A stretch of DNA of 64,000 nt from contig NZ_JAJNCY010000008.1 in assembly GCF_021026335.1 (NCBI RefSeq), positions 162,298 to 226,297 on the forward strand, read 5' to 3'. Position numbers and translations under genes: made by a program. This stretch comes from Rhizobium sp. C1 (GTDB taxonomy: Bacteria; Pseudomonadota; Alphaproteobacteria; Rhizobiales; Rhizobiaceae). Positions 53,511 through 63,720 of this stretch are shown here, piece by piece. Numbering within the stretch: position 1 is the first letter of the stretch; each line of letters starts with the position of its first letter. The notes under the pieces were generated by a model that did no database searches, was not told the origin of the DNA, and saw nothing but the letters and a program-made list of their open reading frames with translations.

Positions 53511-54128
53511 ATGACTGCTTCACCGCTCGCCTTGACGACACAAGAACCACAGGCGCCCAAGGTCGGCGCGCTGATACGCGCCCGTCGGCGGCAATTGCAG
53601 CTGACATTGCGCGACATCTGCGAAGCGGCGGGCATCACGCCCGGCTATCTCAGTCAGGTGGAGCGCGACCTTGCCACGCCTTCTCTCGGCACCTTGGCGC
53701 AGATCGCGCATAGCCTCAATGTCGGCGTCGATTACTTCATCGCCTCGCCTGGTGCCGACGATGCCTTGACCCGCCATGGTCAGCGCGAGACGTTTTCCGT
53801 GCCGGGTTCCGACGTGGTTTACGAGCGCGTGGCGGCTGACTTTGCCGGTAACCAGCTCTCATCCTTCGTGCTCAACATCCCGCCGGGTTTCCATTCCGAA
53901 ATCGTCAGCCACGAGGGCGAGGAAATCCTCTTCGTGCTCGAAGGCAAGCTGACGCAGATGCTGGACGGGGCGGAATATATCATGCGTCCCGGCGACAGCC
54001 TGCATTTTCGTGGCAACCGCCCGCATGCCTGGTGGAACGACAGCCAAGAGACAGTGCGCGTGCTCTGGACCGGCACTGTTCCCGTCTACCGCACCACCCC
54101 GCCGAAAGCCGGGGCAAAAGCCGAGTGA
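53511..54128 (+). CDS. XRE-family regulator with C-terminal cupin sensor
   Basis: A 205-residue regulator. The N-terminal helix-turn-helix is IRARRRQLQLTLRDICEAAGITPGYLSQVERDLATPSLGTLAQIAHSLNVGVDYF. The C-terminal cupin_2 domain is PPGFHSEIVSHEGEEILFVLEGKLTQMLDGAEYIMRPGDSLHFRGNRPHAWWN. It resembles the PuuR/SutR type, which repress transport or catabolic genes until the substrate binds the cupin. The start at 53511 (MTASPLAL) puts the first helix in the usual place; the frame is open to 53475. It probably controls both divergent halves of this peptide system. Confidence 0.87.
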   Translation: MTASPLALTTQEPQAPKVGALIRARRRQLQLTLRDICEAAGITPGYLSQVERDLATPSLGTLAQIAHSLNVGVDYFIASPGADDALTRHGQRETFSVPGSDVVYERVAADFAGNQLSSFVLNIPPGFHSEIVSHEGEEILFVLEGKLTQMLDGAEYIMRPGDSLHFRGNRPHAWWNDSQETVRVLWTGTVPVYRTTPPKAGAKAE

Positions 54129-54174
54129 CCCCAAACTAAGAACAAGAATATCCGAGAAAGAGGAGAACAAAGTC

Positions 54175-55767
54175 ATGAAACATTTGCACGCTGCCCTATT
54201 CGCCGCCACGGCACTTTTGCCGCTGACGGCCCTGCAGGCCCATGCCGCGACCCCAAAGGACACGCTGGTCGTGGCCGAAAACATCGACGACATCGTCAGC
54301 ATCGACCCCGCAGAGGCTTACGAATTCTCCTCCGGCGAATATGTGACCCAGACCTATGACCGTCTGGTGCAGTATGACGCGACCGACCTGCAGAAGCTTT
54401 CGCCCGGCCTTGCCACCAGCTGGAAGGCCGACGATGCGGCCAAGACGATCACCTTCACGCTGCGCGACGGCGTCAAGTTCTCCTCGGGCAATCCCCTGCG
54501 CGCCGAAGACGTCGTCTATTCCTTCAAGCGCGTCATCAAGCTCAACAAGGCGCCCGCCTTCCTGCTGACCCAGCTCGGCTGGACCGCCGACAATTTCGAC
54601 AGCATGGTCAAGGCTGACGGCAAGACGGTCACCATCAAGTATACGGGCGACTTCTCGTCCGCCTTCGTGCTCAACGTTCTCGCTTCGCGCCCGGCCTCGG
54701 TCGTCGACGGCAAGACGGTCGAAGCCAATGACAAGGGCGGCGATCTCGGCAATGCCTGGCTGAAGGCGAATTCCGCCGGCACCGGCCCCTTCGTGCTCAA
54801 GGCCTTCAAGCCCGGCCAACTGATCAATCTTGCCGCCAACCCGTCCTATTTCGGCGGCGCACCGGCCGTGAAGTCCGTCGCCATCCGCCATGTTGCGGAA
54901 TCGGCCACGCAGCAGCTCATGCTGAAGTCGGGCGATGTCGACATTGCCAAGAACCTGACGCCGGACCAGATTGCCGCCGTTGAGACCAGCGGCACGTTCA
55001 AGATCGAGACCTATCCGCAGGCCGCCGTCCACTTCCTCAGCCTTAACCAGAAGGACAAGGACCTGACCAACCCGGCCGTCTGGGAAGCCGCGCGTTATCT
55101 CGTCGACTACAAGGGCATGACCGACACGATCCTCAAGGGCCAGATGGAAATTCATCAGGCCTTCTGGCCGAAGGGCTTCCCCGGCGCGCTGAACGACACG
55201 CCCTACACCTATGATCCGGATAAGGCGAAGAAGATCCTCGCCGATGCCGGCATCAAGACGCCGATCACCGCGACGCTCGATGTCATCAACTCCTCGCCCT
55301 TCACCGATATGGCGCAGGCGCTGCAGGCAAGCTTTGCCAAGGGCGGCATCGACTTCAAGATCGTGCCCGGCACGGGCTCGCAGGTCATCACCAAGTATCG
55401 CGCCCGCACGCATGAGGCCATGCTGCTCTATTGGGGTCCGGACTTCATGGATCCGGATTCCAACGCGTCGGCCTTCGCCTACAATGCCGACAACAGCGAC
55501 GGTCACTACCAGTCGACCACGACATGGCGCAACGCCTGGGCCGTTCCGGACGACATGAACAAGGCGACCGTGGCCGCCCGCGCCGAAGCCGATCAGGCCA
55601 AGCGCGACGCGATGTATATCGACCTGCAGAAGAAGGTGCAGGCCAACTCGCCGATCGTCGTCATGTTCCAGGCTGCCAAGCAGGTTGCGCTTGCGAAGAA
55701 CGTCTCGGGCTATGTCAACGGCGCGCTGCCGGACTACGTCTTCTACCGTCTGGTCAAGAAGGACTGA
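54175..55767 (+). CDS. Peptide ABC transporter substrate-binding protein (family 5), second system
   Basis: A 530-residue SBP_bac_5 protein with signal peptide (MKHLHAALFAATALLPLTALQAHA). Family landmarks are SIDPAEAYEFSSGEYVTQTYDRLVQYDATDLQKLSPGLATSWKADDAAKTITFTLRDGVKFSSGNPLRAEDVVYSFKR, and DKAKKILADAG in the middle. It serves the DppBCDF-type components encoded on the other strand. GAAAGAGGAG precedes the ATG; the longer open frame back to 54010 overlaps the regulator gene and is rejected. Confidence 0.88.
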   Translation: MKHLHAALFAATALLPLTALQAHAATPKDTLVVAENIDDIVSIDPAEAYEFSSGEYVTQTYDRLVQYDATDLQKLSPGLATSWKADDAAKTITFTLRDGVKFSSGNPLRAEDVVYSFKRVIKLNKAPAFLLTQLGWTADNFDSMVKADGKTVTIKYTGDFSSAFVLNVLASRPASVVDGKTVEANDKGGDLGNAWLKANSAGTGPFVLKAFKPGQLINLAANPSYFGGAPAVKSVAIRHVAESATQQLMLKSGDVDIAKNLTPDQIAAVETSGTFKIETYPQAAVHFLSLNQKDKDLTNPAVWEAARYLVDYKGMTDTILKGQMEIHQAFWPKGFPGALNDTPYTYDPDKAKKILADAGIKTPITATLDVINSSPFTDMAQALQASFAKGGIDFKIVPGTGSQVITKYRARTHEAMLLYWGPDFMDPDSNASAFAYNADNSDGHYQSTTTWRNAWAVPDDMNKATVAARAEADQAKRDAMYIDLQKKVQANSPIVVMFQAAKQVALAKNVSGYVNGALPDYVFYRLVKKD

Positions 55768-55783
55768 CGAACACTTGCATGAC

Positions 55784-55809
55784 AGGCCGCCGGCGTTGTT
55801 CGGCGGCCT
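55784..55809 (+). terminator. Stem-loop between binding-protein and peptidase genes
   Basis: AGGCCGCCG and CGGCGGCCT form a 9-bp perfect stem with an 8-base loop, 17 bp after the binding-protein gene, followed by TTCCCC. It is probably a 3'-stabilising hairpin or attenuator inside the operon. Confidence 0.6.
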
Positions 55810-55838
55810 TCCCCTAACCTCATTGGATCACAGGAGCG

Positions 55839-56942
55839 ATGCCGATGTTCGAGGCGCGCATGAAACGGCTGACCGCGCGGATGACTGACACCAAGACCGA
55901 TGGCGTATTCGTCGGTCCGACCTCCAATATGAAGTGGCTGGCGGGGTTCGACCCGCATGGCGACGAGCGTCCGGTGATGCTGGTTGTCGGCCCGAAATCC
56001 GCCGCCTTCCTGATGCCGGCGCTGAATGCCGACAGCGCGCGCCAGCACACGGACCTTCCCTTCTTCACCTGGTCCGATGCCGAAGGTCCCGCGGATGCCT
56101 TCGCCACGCTGCTCTCGGAGACCGGCATTGCGGGTGTCGCAAACCCGTCTATCGCGCTCGATGAAACCATGCGCGCCGACTTCGCACTGATGGTCGTGGA
56201 CGCATTGCCTGGCGCGAAACGCGCGTTCCTTGCCGATACGGTAGGCGCACTTCGTGCAGCCAAGGACGAGAGCGAATACAAGCTTCTGAAGATGAACGCG
56301 CTGATCGATGACGAGACGATGCGTTCGGCCTTTGCGGCGCTCAAGCCCGGCATCAGCGAGCTGGAAGCCGCCGAGGTCATCAAGCAGCGCTTTCTGGCAC
56401 AGGGCGCCAAGGCCGAATTCGTCATCGTCTGCTTCGGCGAAAACGGTGCGTTCCCGCACCATCATTCCGGCGAGCGCCGCCTGAAGGCGGGCGATGCGAT
56501 CCTCGTCGATATCGGTGGCCGCAAGGATGGCTATCCGAGCGACATGACCCGCGTCGGCTATTGCGGCACGCCGCCGGAAGGCTTCGAGGAGGTCGTCTCC
56601 GTCGTCGAGCGCGCCGTGCAGGCGGCCGTGGCTGCCGCGCGCCCCGGCGTGAAGGCTTCAGACGTCGACCGCGCCGCCCACGAAACGATTGCGGCGGCCG
56701 GCTATGGCGACCGCTTCCTGCATCGCACTGGCCACGGTCTCGGCATCGACGTGCACGAGCGGCCCTATATCACCGCGACCTCCGATGTCGTGCTTCAGGC
56801 GGGGAACGTCTTCTCCATCGAACCCGGCATCTATCTCACCGACCGCTTCGGCGTGCGGCTGGAAGAGATCGTGATCCTCGGCAAGGACGGGGCTGAAGTC
56901 TTCTCCGAACTCTCCCGCAAGCCCTTCCACGTTGACGGCTGA
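55839..56942 (+). CDS. M24-family metallopeptidase (Xaa-Pro dipeptidase-like)
   Basis: A 367-residue pita-bread-fold peptidase. The N-terminal creatinase-type domain spans about 1-130. The C-terminal catalytic domain has all five metal ligands: Asp and Asp in ILVDIGGRKDGYPSDMTRVGYCG, His in HRTGHGLGIDVHERPYI, Glu in FSIEPGIYLTD and Glu in VRLEEIVIL. It should cleave Xaa-Pro or a related imide/amide bond of the imported compound in the cytosol. Its place behind a peptide-binding protein gene supports a role in dipeptide use. The ribosome site CAGGAG precedes the ATG. Confidence 0.88.
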   Translation: MPMFEARMKRLTARMTDTKTDGVFVGPTSNMKWLAGFDPHGDERPVMLVVGPKSAAFLMPALNADSARQHTDLPFFTWSDAEGPADAFATLLSETGIAGVANPSIALDETMRADFALMVVDALPGAKRAFLADTVGALRAAKDESEYKLLKMNALIDDETMRSAFAALKPGISELEAAEVIKQRFLAQGAKAEFVIVCFGENGAFPHHHSGERRLKAGDAILVDIGGRKDGYPSDMTRVGYCGTPPEGFEEVVSVVERAVQAAVAAARPGVKASDVDRAAHETIAAAGYGDRFLHRTGHGLGIDVHERPYITATSDVVLQAGNVFSIEPGIYLTDRFGVRLEEIVILGKDGAEVFSELSRKPFHVDG

Positions 56943-56954
56943 GAAGAGGCGGAG

Positions 56955-57461
56955 ATGTCCGGCATCGTCGTTCGCAGACCGAGAGCGGAAGACGGCGAGG
57001 ACATCGCCGCCATCTACGCTTTCGAGGAGGTGGTTGCATTCACCGCGCAGCTTCCTCATCGCGATGTCCAGTTCTGGCGGGATTTCTACCGCACGCGCGA
57101 CCCGGAAGGCGTGGAACTGGCAGCCGAAATCGATGGCCGCGTGGTCGGCCATCTCGGCATGATCCTCAACCGTTCGCCGCGCCGCAAGCATGTCGGCAGC
57201 TTCGGTATCTGCGTTCATCCTGAGTTCCACGGACGCGGTGTGGGGAAGGCGCTGATGTCGGAAATGATCAACCTTTCCGACAACTGGCTTAATCTCGTCC
57301 GCCTCGAATTGTCGGTGGCGTCTGAAAACAGCCGCGCCATCGCACTCTACCGAAGCTTCGGCTTCGAGATCGAGGGCGAGTTCAAGATGGATCTCTTCCG
57401 CAATGGCCGCTATGGCGATACGACCCAGATGGCGCGGCTGCGCCTACGCCCTGCTTGCTGA
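56955..57461 (+). CDS. GNAT-family acetyltransferase
   Basis: A 168-residue acetyltransferase: VRRPRAEDGEDIAAIYAFEEVVAFTAQLPHRD at the N-terminus, motif A GSFGICVHPEFHGRGVGKALMSEMINLSDNWLNLVRLELSVASENSRAIALYRSFGFEIEGEFK with the acetyl-CoA loop HGRGVGKAL. The substrate is unknown; an amino acid or amine released by the upstream peptidase is possible. It begins 12 bp after the peptidase stop and ends the operon. Confidence 0.83.
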   Translation: MSGIVVRRPRAEDGEDIAAIYAFEEVVAFTAQLPHRDVQFWRDFYRTRDPEGVELAAEIDGRVVGHLGMILNRSPRRKHVGSFGICVHPEFHGRGVGKALMSEMINLSDNWLNLVRLELSVASENSRAIALYRSFGFEIEGEFKMDLFRNGRYGDTTQMARLRLRPAC

Positions 57462-57622
57462 TTCCGTCTTTGAGGGTGATGCTCTGGGTCAGCGCCAAAA
57501 CCCGGGGCATTCAAACAGCGTCAATGTTTCCGTCGGTAAAGATGCTCGCCTGAGGCTTCATAATCCGCCTTGAGCGCGGCGGATGCCTTGTCGTTTGGCA
57601 GAATTCATATTCGCTCACTGCG

Positions 57623-58959
<1,337 letters not shown>

Positions 58960-58963
<4 letters not shown>

Positions 58964-60798
58964 GCACTCAGTCTCCCGCGATCCGCCTCGACGCGCGGCA
59001 GTTCGATGCGGAAGCCCGCGCCACCCAGCCGTGAGGGTAAGTAGGAGAGCCGGCCGTGATGGTCCGTGACGATGCGGTTCGCGGTTGCAAGCCCCAGACC
59101 GAGACCTTCGCCGGCGGCCTTGGTGGTGTGGAAAGGCTCGAAGAGCCGCGCCTGCTCGGCCGCATCGATGCCCGTGCCATTGTCTGAAACCGTGAGCGCA
59201 CAGGTCCCGTCGCCGACTTCGATGGTCACCTCGATTAGCGGATCCTCGACATTGCGGACAGCATCGACGGCGTTGTTCAGCAGATTAAGCACGACCTGAT
59301 CGAGCTGCGTTCCGCTGCCATGGACGATCACGCCCTCTTCCAGCCGGTCGATGGCGGTAATGCCGAGATCGGCGAAGCGAAATTTCAGCAGCGTCAGCGT
59401 GCGCCGAACCTGCAGACCGAGATCGAGCTCGACAAAATCCTCGTCCTTGCGCCGGGCGAGACGCTTGAGCTGGTTGGTCAGGTCCGACACCCGGCCGACG
59501 ATATCGCCCATCGTGTCGAGGTTCCCCTTCGCCACGTCGAGCTTTCCCCGCTCGACCAGAAGCCGGGTCGAAGCGATATAGGTCTGGAGTGCTGCGAGCG
59601 GCTGGTTGATCTCATGCGCGAGCCCGGCAAAGCTCTGGCCAATGGCCGCCAGCTTCTCGGCCTGCGTCAGGTTTGTGCGGGTCACGTCGAGCTGACGCTC
59701 GGCCTCCTGCCGCTCGGCAATTTCGGTGGCGAGGCGATCGTTTGTCTGGCGCAGCTCGCTCGTCCGTTCGTCGACCCGCGCCTCCAGAACCTCCATCGCG
59801 CGGCGGGCAACCGCCTGGGCCCTGCGCCTCTGCAGGAAGATCATCAGCGCCGCGGCGGCGAGCATCAGCGCCAGAACGGCGGCGAGCGCCAGCGTGTTCG
59901 CCAGCCGCTCCACGGAACCGAGATCGGCGAAATAGTTCAGCACCCAGCCGTCCGGGCCGAAGGATGCGGTGGCGCGCAGGCGCTGCGGCGCATCGGCACT
60001 CCCAAGCCGGGCCTTCTCATAGCCGCCTTCGTTTCTCAGCGTGATGCCCGCCGCGCCGATCGTCGCGTCACCGTAGCGCCTCTCCTCGGTCAGCTGCTTC
60101 AGTTGCGCGGGGCTCACCGCGCCGATGGCGGTGTAGCGCCATTGCGGTTCGGAGGAGAGGAAGATCACACCTTGGCTGTCATTCATCGCGACCATCTCGC
60201 CCGCGTCGCGCCATTGCTGCTCGACCGGGAGAAGATCGATCTTGACGATGGCGACCCCGGCGACGGCGCCATCCAGCGTGATGGGGGTCGCCAGGAAATA
60301 GCCCGGCTGGCCGGTGGTTGCGCCGACGGCGTAGTAGTTGCCGAAGCCCTTGGCGATCGCATCCAGGAAATAGGGCCGATAGCTGTAATTCTGCCCGATG
60401 AAGCTGCCGGGGCTGTCGAAATTGCTGGCGGCAATCGTCAGTCCGGTCCTGTCAGTGACGAAAAGCGCCATCGCGCCGGACGCATCGGAAATGCGCTTCA
60501 GAAGCAGGTTGGCCGCCAGGCCCTGCTCCGGCGTCGCGCTTTGGCGGAACAGGTCCTCGATTTCGCGAGAGCGGGCCACGACGTCCGGCAGATAGCGGAA
60601 GCGCTCGATACTGGTCGAAAGCGTGGCGGAGATGAGGCGCAGGCGCTCCTGCGCGGTGCGGGAAACGTCACGCGCGCCGTAATCGACTGCCACTGCCCGG
60701 ACCAGAAAGGCGGTGGCGGCCAGACACATCGCAAGCAACAGCAAGAGCGGCCAGTATCGGCGACGCAATCCCCATCCTCCACCCGTGTCCTCGCCCAT
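58960..60798 (-). CDS. DctB-like sensor histidine kinase
   Basis: A 612-residue membrane kinase. The first helix is LLLLLAMCLAATAFLVRAVAV, then a periplasmic double-PDC/dCache sensor with the DctB-type string NFDSPGSFIGQNYSYRPYFLDAIAKG...TTGQPGYFLATPI, a second helix near 300, a coiled coil (RRAMEVLEARVDERTSELRQ), the phospho-His in GQSFAGLAHEINQPLAAL and a HATPase (NLLNNAVDAV, DNGTGIDAAEQARLFEPFHTTKAAGEGLGLGLA). It likely senses an organic anion related to the ABC substrate. The ATG at 60798 lacks a ribosome site; a TTG at 60768 preceded by GGAGG may be the true start. Confidence 0.87.
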
Positions 60799-60841
60799 CA
60801 GGCGAAGATTGTCCGCACGGCCCCCTGCCGTGCGCTGTCCC

Positions 60842-61675
<834 letters not shown>

Positions 61676-61761
61676 GATGTCTCTCCTCCCGAGTTGATCT
61701 CTGCTCTCTTCGCCGATGAGCGGTCGGTGCGGGAGCCCGCCAAGACGGGCTCCGCGTCTCG

Positions 61762-62568
61762 TCAGGATTCGATGCCGCGATGCCAGCGCAGCAGGTGGTT
61801 ATTGACGCGGTTGACGCCGACATCGATGGCCAGACCCAGGAGGCCGATGGCGATCATCCCGGCGATCACCTTGTCGGACCACATGTATTCACGGGCCTCC
61901 AGGATGCGGTAACCGAGCCCGCTATTGACCGCGATCATCTCCGCCACGATGACGACGATGAAGGCCGTGCCGATGCCGATGCGCATGCCGGTGAGCACAT
62001 AGGGCGTGGCGGCCGGCAGGATGACGCGGCGGAACATGGTCATGCGGTCGGCACCGAGATTGGTCGCCGCGCGGACATAGATGCTGTCCACATTGCGCAC
62101 GCCGGTGATCGTGTTGATCAGCACGGGGAAGAAGGCCCCGATGGAGATCAGGAAGATCGCCGGCGGATCGCCGAGCCCGAACCACAGGATCGCCAGCGGA
62201 ATATAGGCGATCGGCGGGATCGGGCGCAGGAACTGCACCACCGGATTGAGATAGGCCTCGAACCGGCGATCCGTGCCCATCAGCAATCCGAGCGGCAGGG
62301 CAAGGCCTGCGCCCACGGCAAAGCCGAGGAGAACGCGGCGCATGCTGGCGACGAGGTCGCTCAGCAATTCGCTCGACCAGATCCAGTCGGAAAAGCCGGC
62401 GCTTTCCGCAAACGTCTGCGCAGGCAGGAGATAGGTCCAGAGCCTTTCGAGAATAGCGAGCGGCGAGGGCAGGATCACCGGCTTGATGAACCCGGACTGC
62501 GACAGCAGCTGCCACAGCACGAGGATCACGACCGGAACCGCCAGATTTCTGAAGAGCGTGCGCGCCAT
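61762..62568 (-). CDS. NitT/TauT-type ABC transporter permease
   Basis: A 268-residue permease of the SsuC/TauC type with about six helices: VPVVILVLWQLLSQSGF, RVLLGFAVGAGLALPLGLLMGTDRRFEAYLNPVVQFLRPIPPIAYIPLAILWFGLGDPPAIFLISIGAFFPVLINT, and the EAA loop AATNLGADRMTMFRRVILPAATPYVLTGMRIGIGTAFIVVIVAEMI. It lies 3 bp after the binding-protein gene. Confidence 0.9.
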   Translation of the reverse strand: MARTLFRNLAVPVVILVLWQLLSQSGFIKPVILPSPLAILERLWTYLLPAQTFAESAGFSDWIWSSELLSDLVASMRRVLLGFAVGAGLALPLGLLMGTDRRFEAYLNPVVQFLRPIPPIAYIPLAILWFGLGDPPAIFLISIGAFFPVLINTITGVRNVDSIYVRAATNLGADRMTMFRRVILPAATPYVLTGMRIGIGTAFIVVIVAEMIAVNSGLGYRILEAREYMWSDKVIAGMIAIGLLGLAIDVGVNRVNNHLLRWHRGIES

Positions 62569-62571
62569 GGC

Positions 62572-63531
62572 TTATTTCGCCTTCAATGCGTCGCTGAGCA
62601 GATCCGTCTTGACCCAGTCGGTTGCCTTGGGTGGATTGGCGAGCTTCCCAACGCCATACTTGACCATCAGGTCGGTCGTGATCTGCACATGCTCGGGTGT
62701 GATTTCATAGGAGTAGGGCGAGTTGCCGATCGCGTCCTTGAAGTCCTGGTCGGTGATCTGGCCCTTGAACATGTCGTTGATGACGTATTTTTCGGCCTCC
62801 GCCGGGTGGTCGATGAAATACTTCGTTGCTTCGACAAAAAGCTTCATCGTGCGCTCGGCGACATCCTTGTTCTTGTAGAAGCTTTCCGAGAAAACGAGGG
62901 AGCGGACGGGCATGCCCATCGGCGTGTCGTAGGGCTTGAGGATCTCGATGCCGAAGCCCTTGTTGACGGCCTGGCTGGCCTGCGGTTCCGACTGGCACAT
63001 GGCGTCGATATTGCCGGCCATCAGCGCCTGGTTGAGATCGGCGAAGGCCATGTAGACGAGCTGGACATCCTTGCCGGGCTTTTCAGACCAGGTGAGGCCC
63101 GCCTTGCTGAGTTCGGCCAGAAGCAGAAGCTCCTGTGCGCCGCCACGGGCAACACCCACCTTCTTGCCCTTGAAATCGGCAACCGACTTGATCCCGGTCT
63201 TGTCGCCGACGACGATGCGTGCACCGCCCTTGGCAAAGCCGGCAACCGCATAGATAGGCACACCCGAGGCGCGGCCGGCAATGGCGGCATCGACCGCACT
63301 GGCGGCCACATCGACTTCGCCAGCGACGATGGCCGGCAGGATGTCGATGCCCTTGGCGAAGAAGCGCTCTTCGATCTGCAGGTTATATTTGGGCGCCAGT
63401 TCCTTCATGTAGGAAATGGCCCCGTAATGGGCGAACTTGAGATTGCCGAGCCGGACCTTGTCGGCGGCATGGGCCGAGGTTGCAGCAACGACTGCAGCAG
63501 CCACCAGCAGGTGACGCATCAAAGACTTCAT
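62572..63531 (-). CDS. NitT/TauT-type ABC transporter substrate-binding protein
   Basis: A 319-residue NMT1/SsuA-like periplasmic binding protein. A signal peptide (MKSLMRHLLVAAAVVAATSAHA-AD) is followed by VRLGNLKFAHYGAISYMKELAPKYNLQIEERFFAKGIDILPAIVAGEVDVAASAVDAAIAGRASGVPIYAVAGFAKGGARIVV and DFKGKKVGVARGGAQELLLLAELSKAGL. The ligand is not predictable. It is the first gene of an operon that also holds the permease, ATPase, DctB-like kinase and DctD-like regulator, behind a sigma-54 promoter. Confidence 0.88.
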   Translation of the reverse strand: MKSLMRHLLVAAAVVAATSAHAADKVRLGNLKFAHYGAISYMKELAPKYNLQIEERFFAKGIDILPAIVAGEVDVAASAVDAAIAGRASGVPIYAVAGFAKGGARIVVGDKTGIKSVADFKGKKVGVARGGAQELLLLAELSKAGLTWSEKPGKDVQLVYMAFADLNQALMAGNIDAMCQSEPQASQAVNKGFGIEILKPYDTPMGMPVRSLVFSESFYKNKDVAERTMKLFVEATKYFIDHPAEAEKYVINDMFKGQITDQDFKDAIGNSPYSYEITPEHVQITTDLMVKYGVGKLANPPKATDWVKTDLLSDALKAK

Positions 63532-63577
63532 GATTTCCTCCCAAAAGAAAGACCCCTCCGTGGGTCAACCCGCCCCA

Positions 63578-63594
63578 TGCAGACGGCGTGCCAG
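63578..63594 (-). promoter_or_regulatory. Sigma-54 promoter (-24/-12) of the NitT/TauT-type operon
   Basis: The minus strand reads CTGGCACGCCGTCTGCA against consensus YTGGCACGRNNNTTGCW: the GG and GC are 10 bases apart and only two non-invariant positions differ. The expected start of transcription is about 35 bases before the ATG at 63531. The operon encodes its own DctD-like sigma-54 activator. Confidence 0.75.
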
Positions 63595-63676
63595 AACGGG
63601 AGGAAGAGGCAATCGCCATATCAACGCACTGGCACGAAAAGACTTTTTTGTCTGTAGTGGAGAGCACACCGTTTCA

Positions 63677-63720
63677 GTTCTTGCCCACCGGGGCAAGAAC
63701 TTGCTTCGGTGAGCAAGAAA
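63677..63720. promoter_or_regulatory. Two related palindromes, probable activator sites of the DctD-like regulator
   Basis: Site 1 (63677-63700) has 10-bp arms GTTCTTGCCC and GGGCAAGAAC around ACCG. Site 2 (63700-63717) has arms CTTGCT and AGCAAG around TCGGTG. Read on the other strand, site 2 repeats the TTCTTGC-yCACCG-rrGCAAG pattern of site 1. Centres are 20 bp apart and about 100-120 bp upstream of the -24/-12 element, as expected for tandem enhancer sites. Confidence 0.72.

Noticed and set aside
54010..54174. Upstream start for the second peptide-binding protein
   Set aside because: It overlaps the XRE-cupin gene and would hide the clear signal peptide that begins at 54175.
61780..63657. 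625-codon open frame antisense to the NitT/TauT transporter genes
   Set aside because: Composition is His/Asp/Arg-rich shadow of the permease and binding-protein genes; it crosses two real genes and has no recognisable domain.
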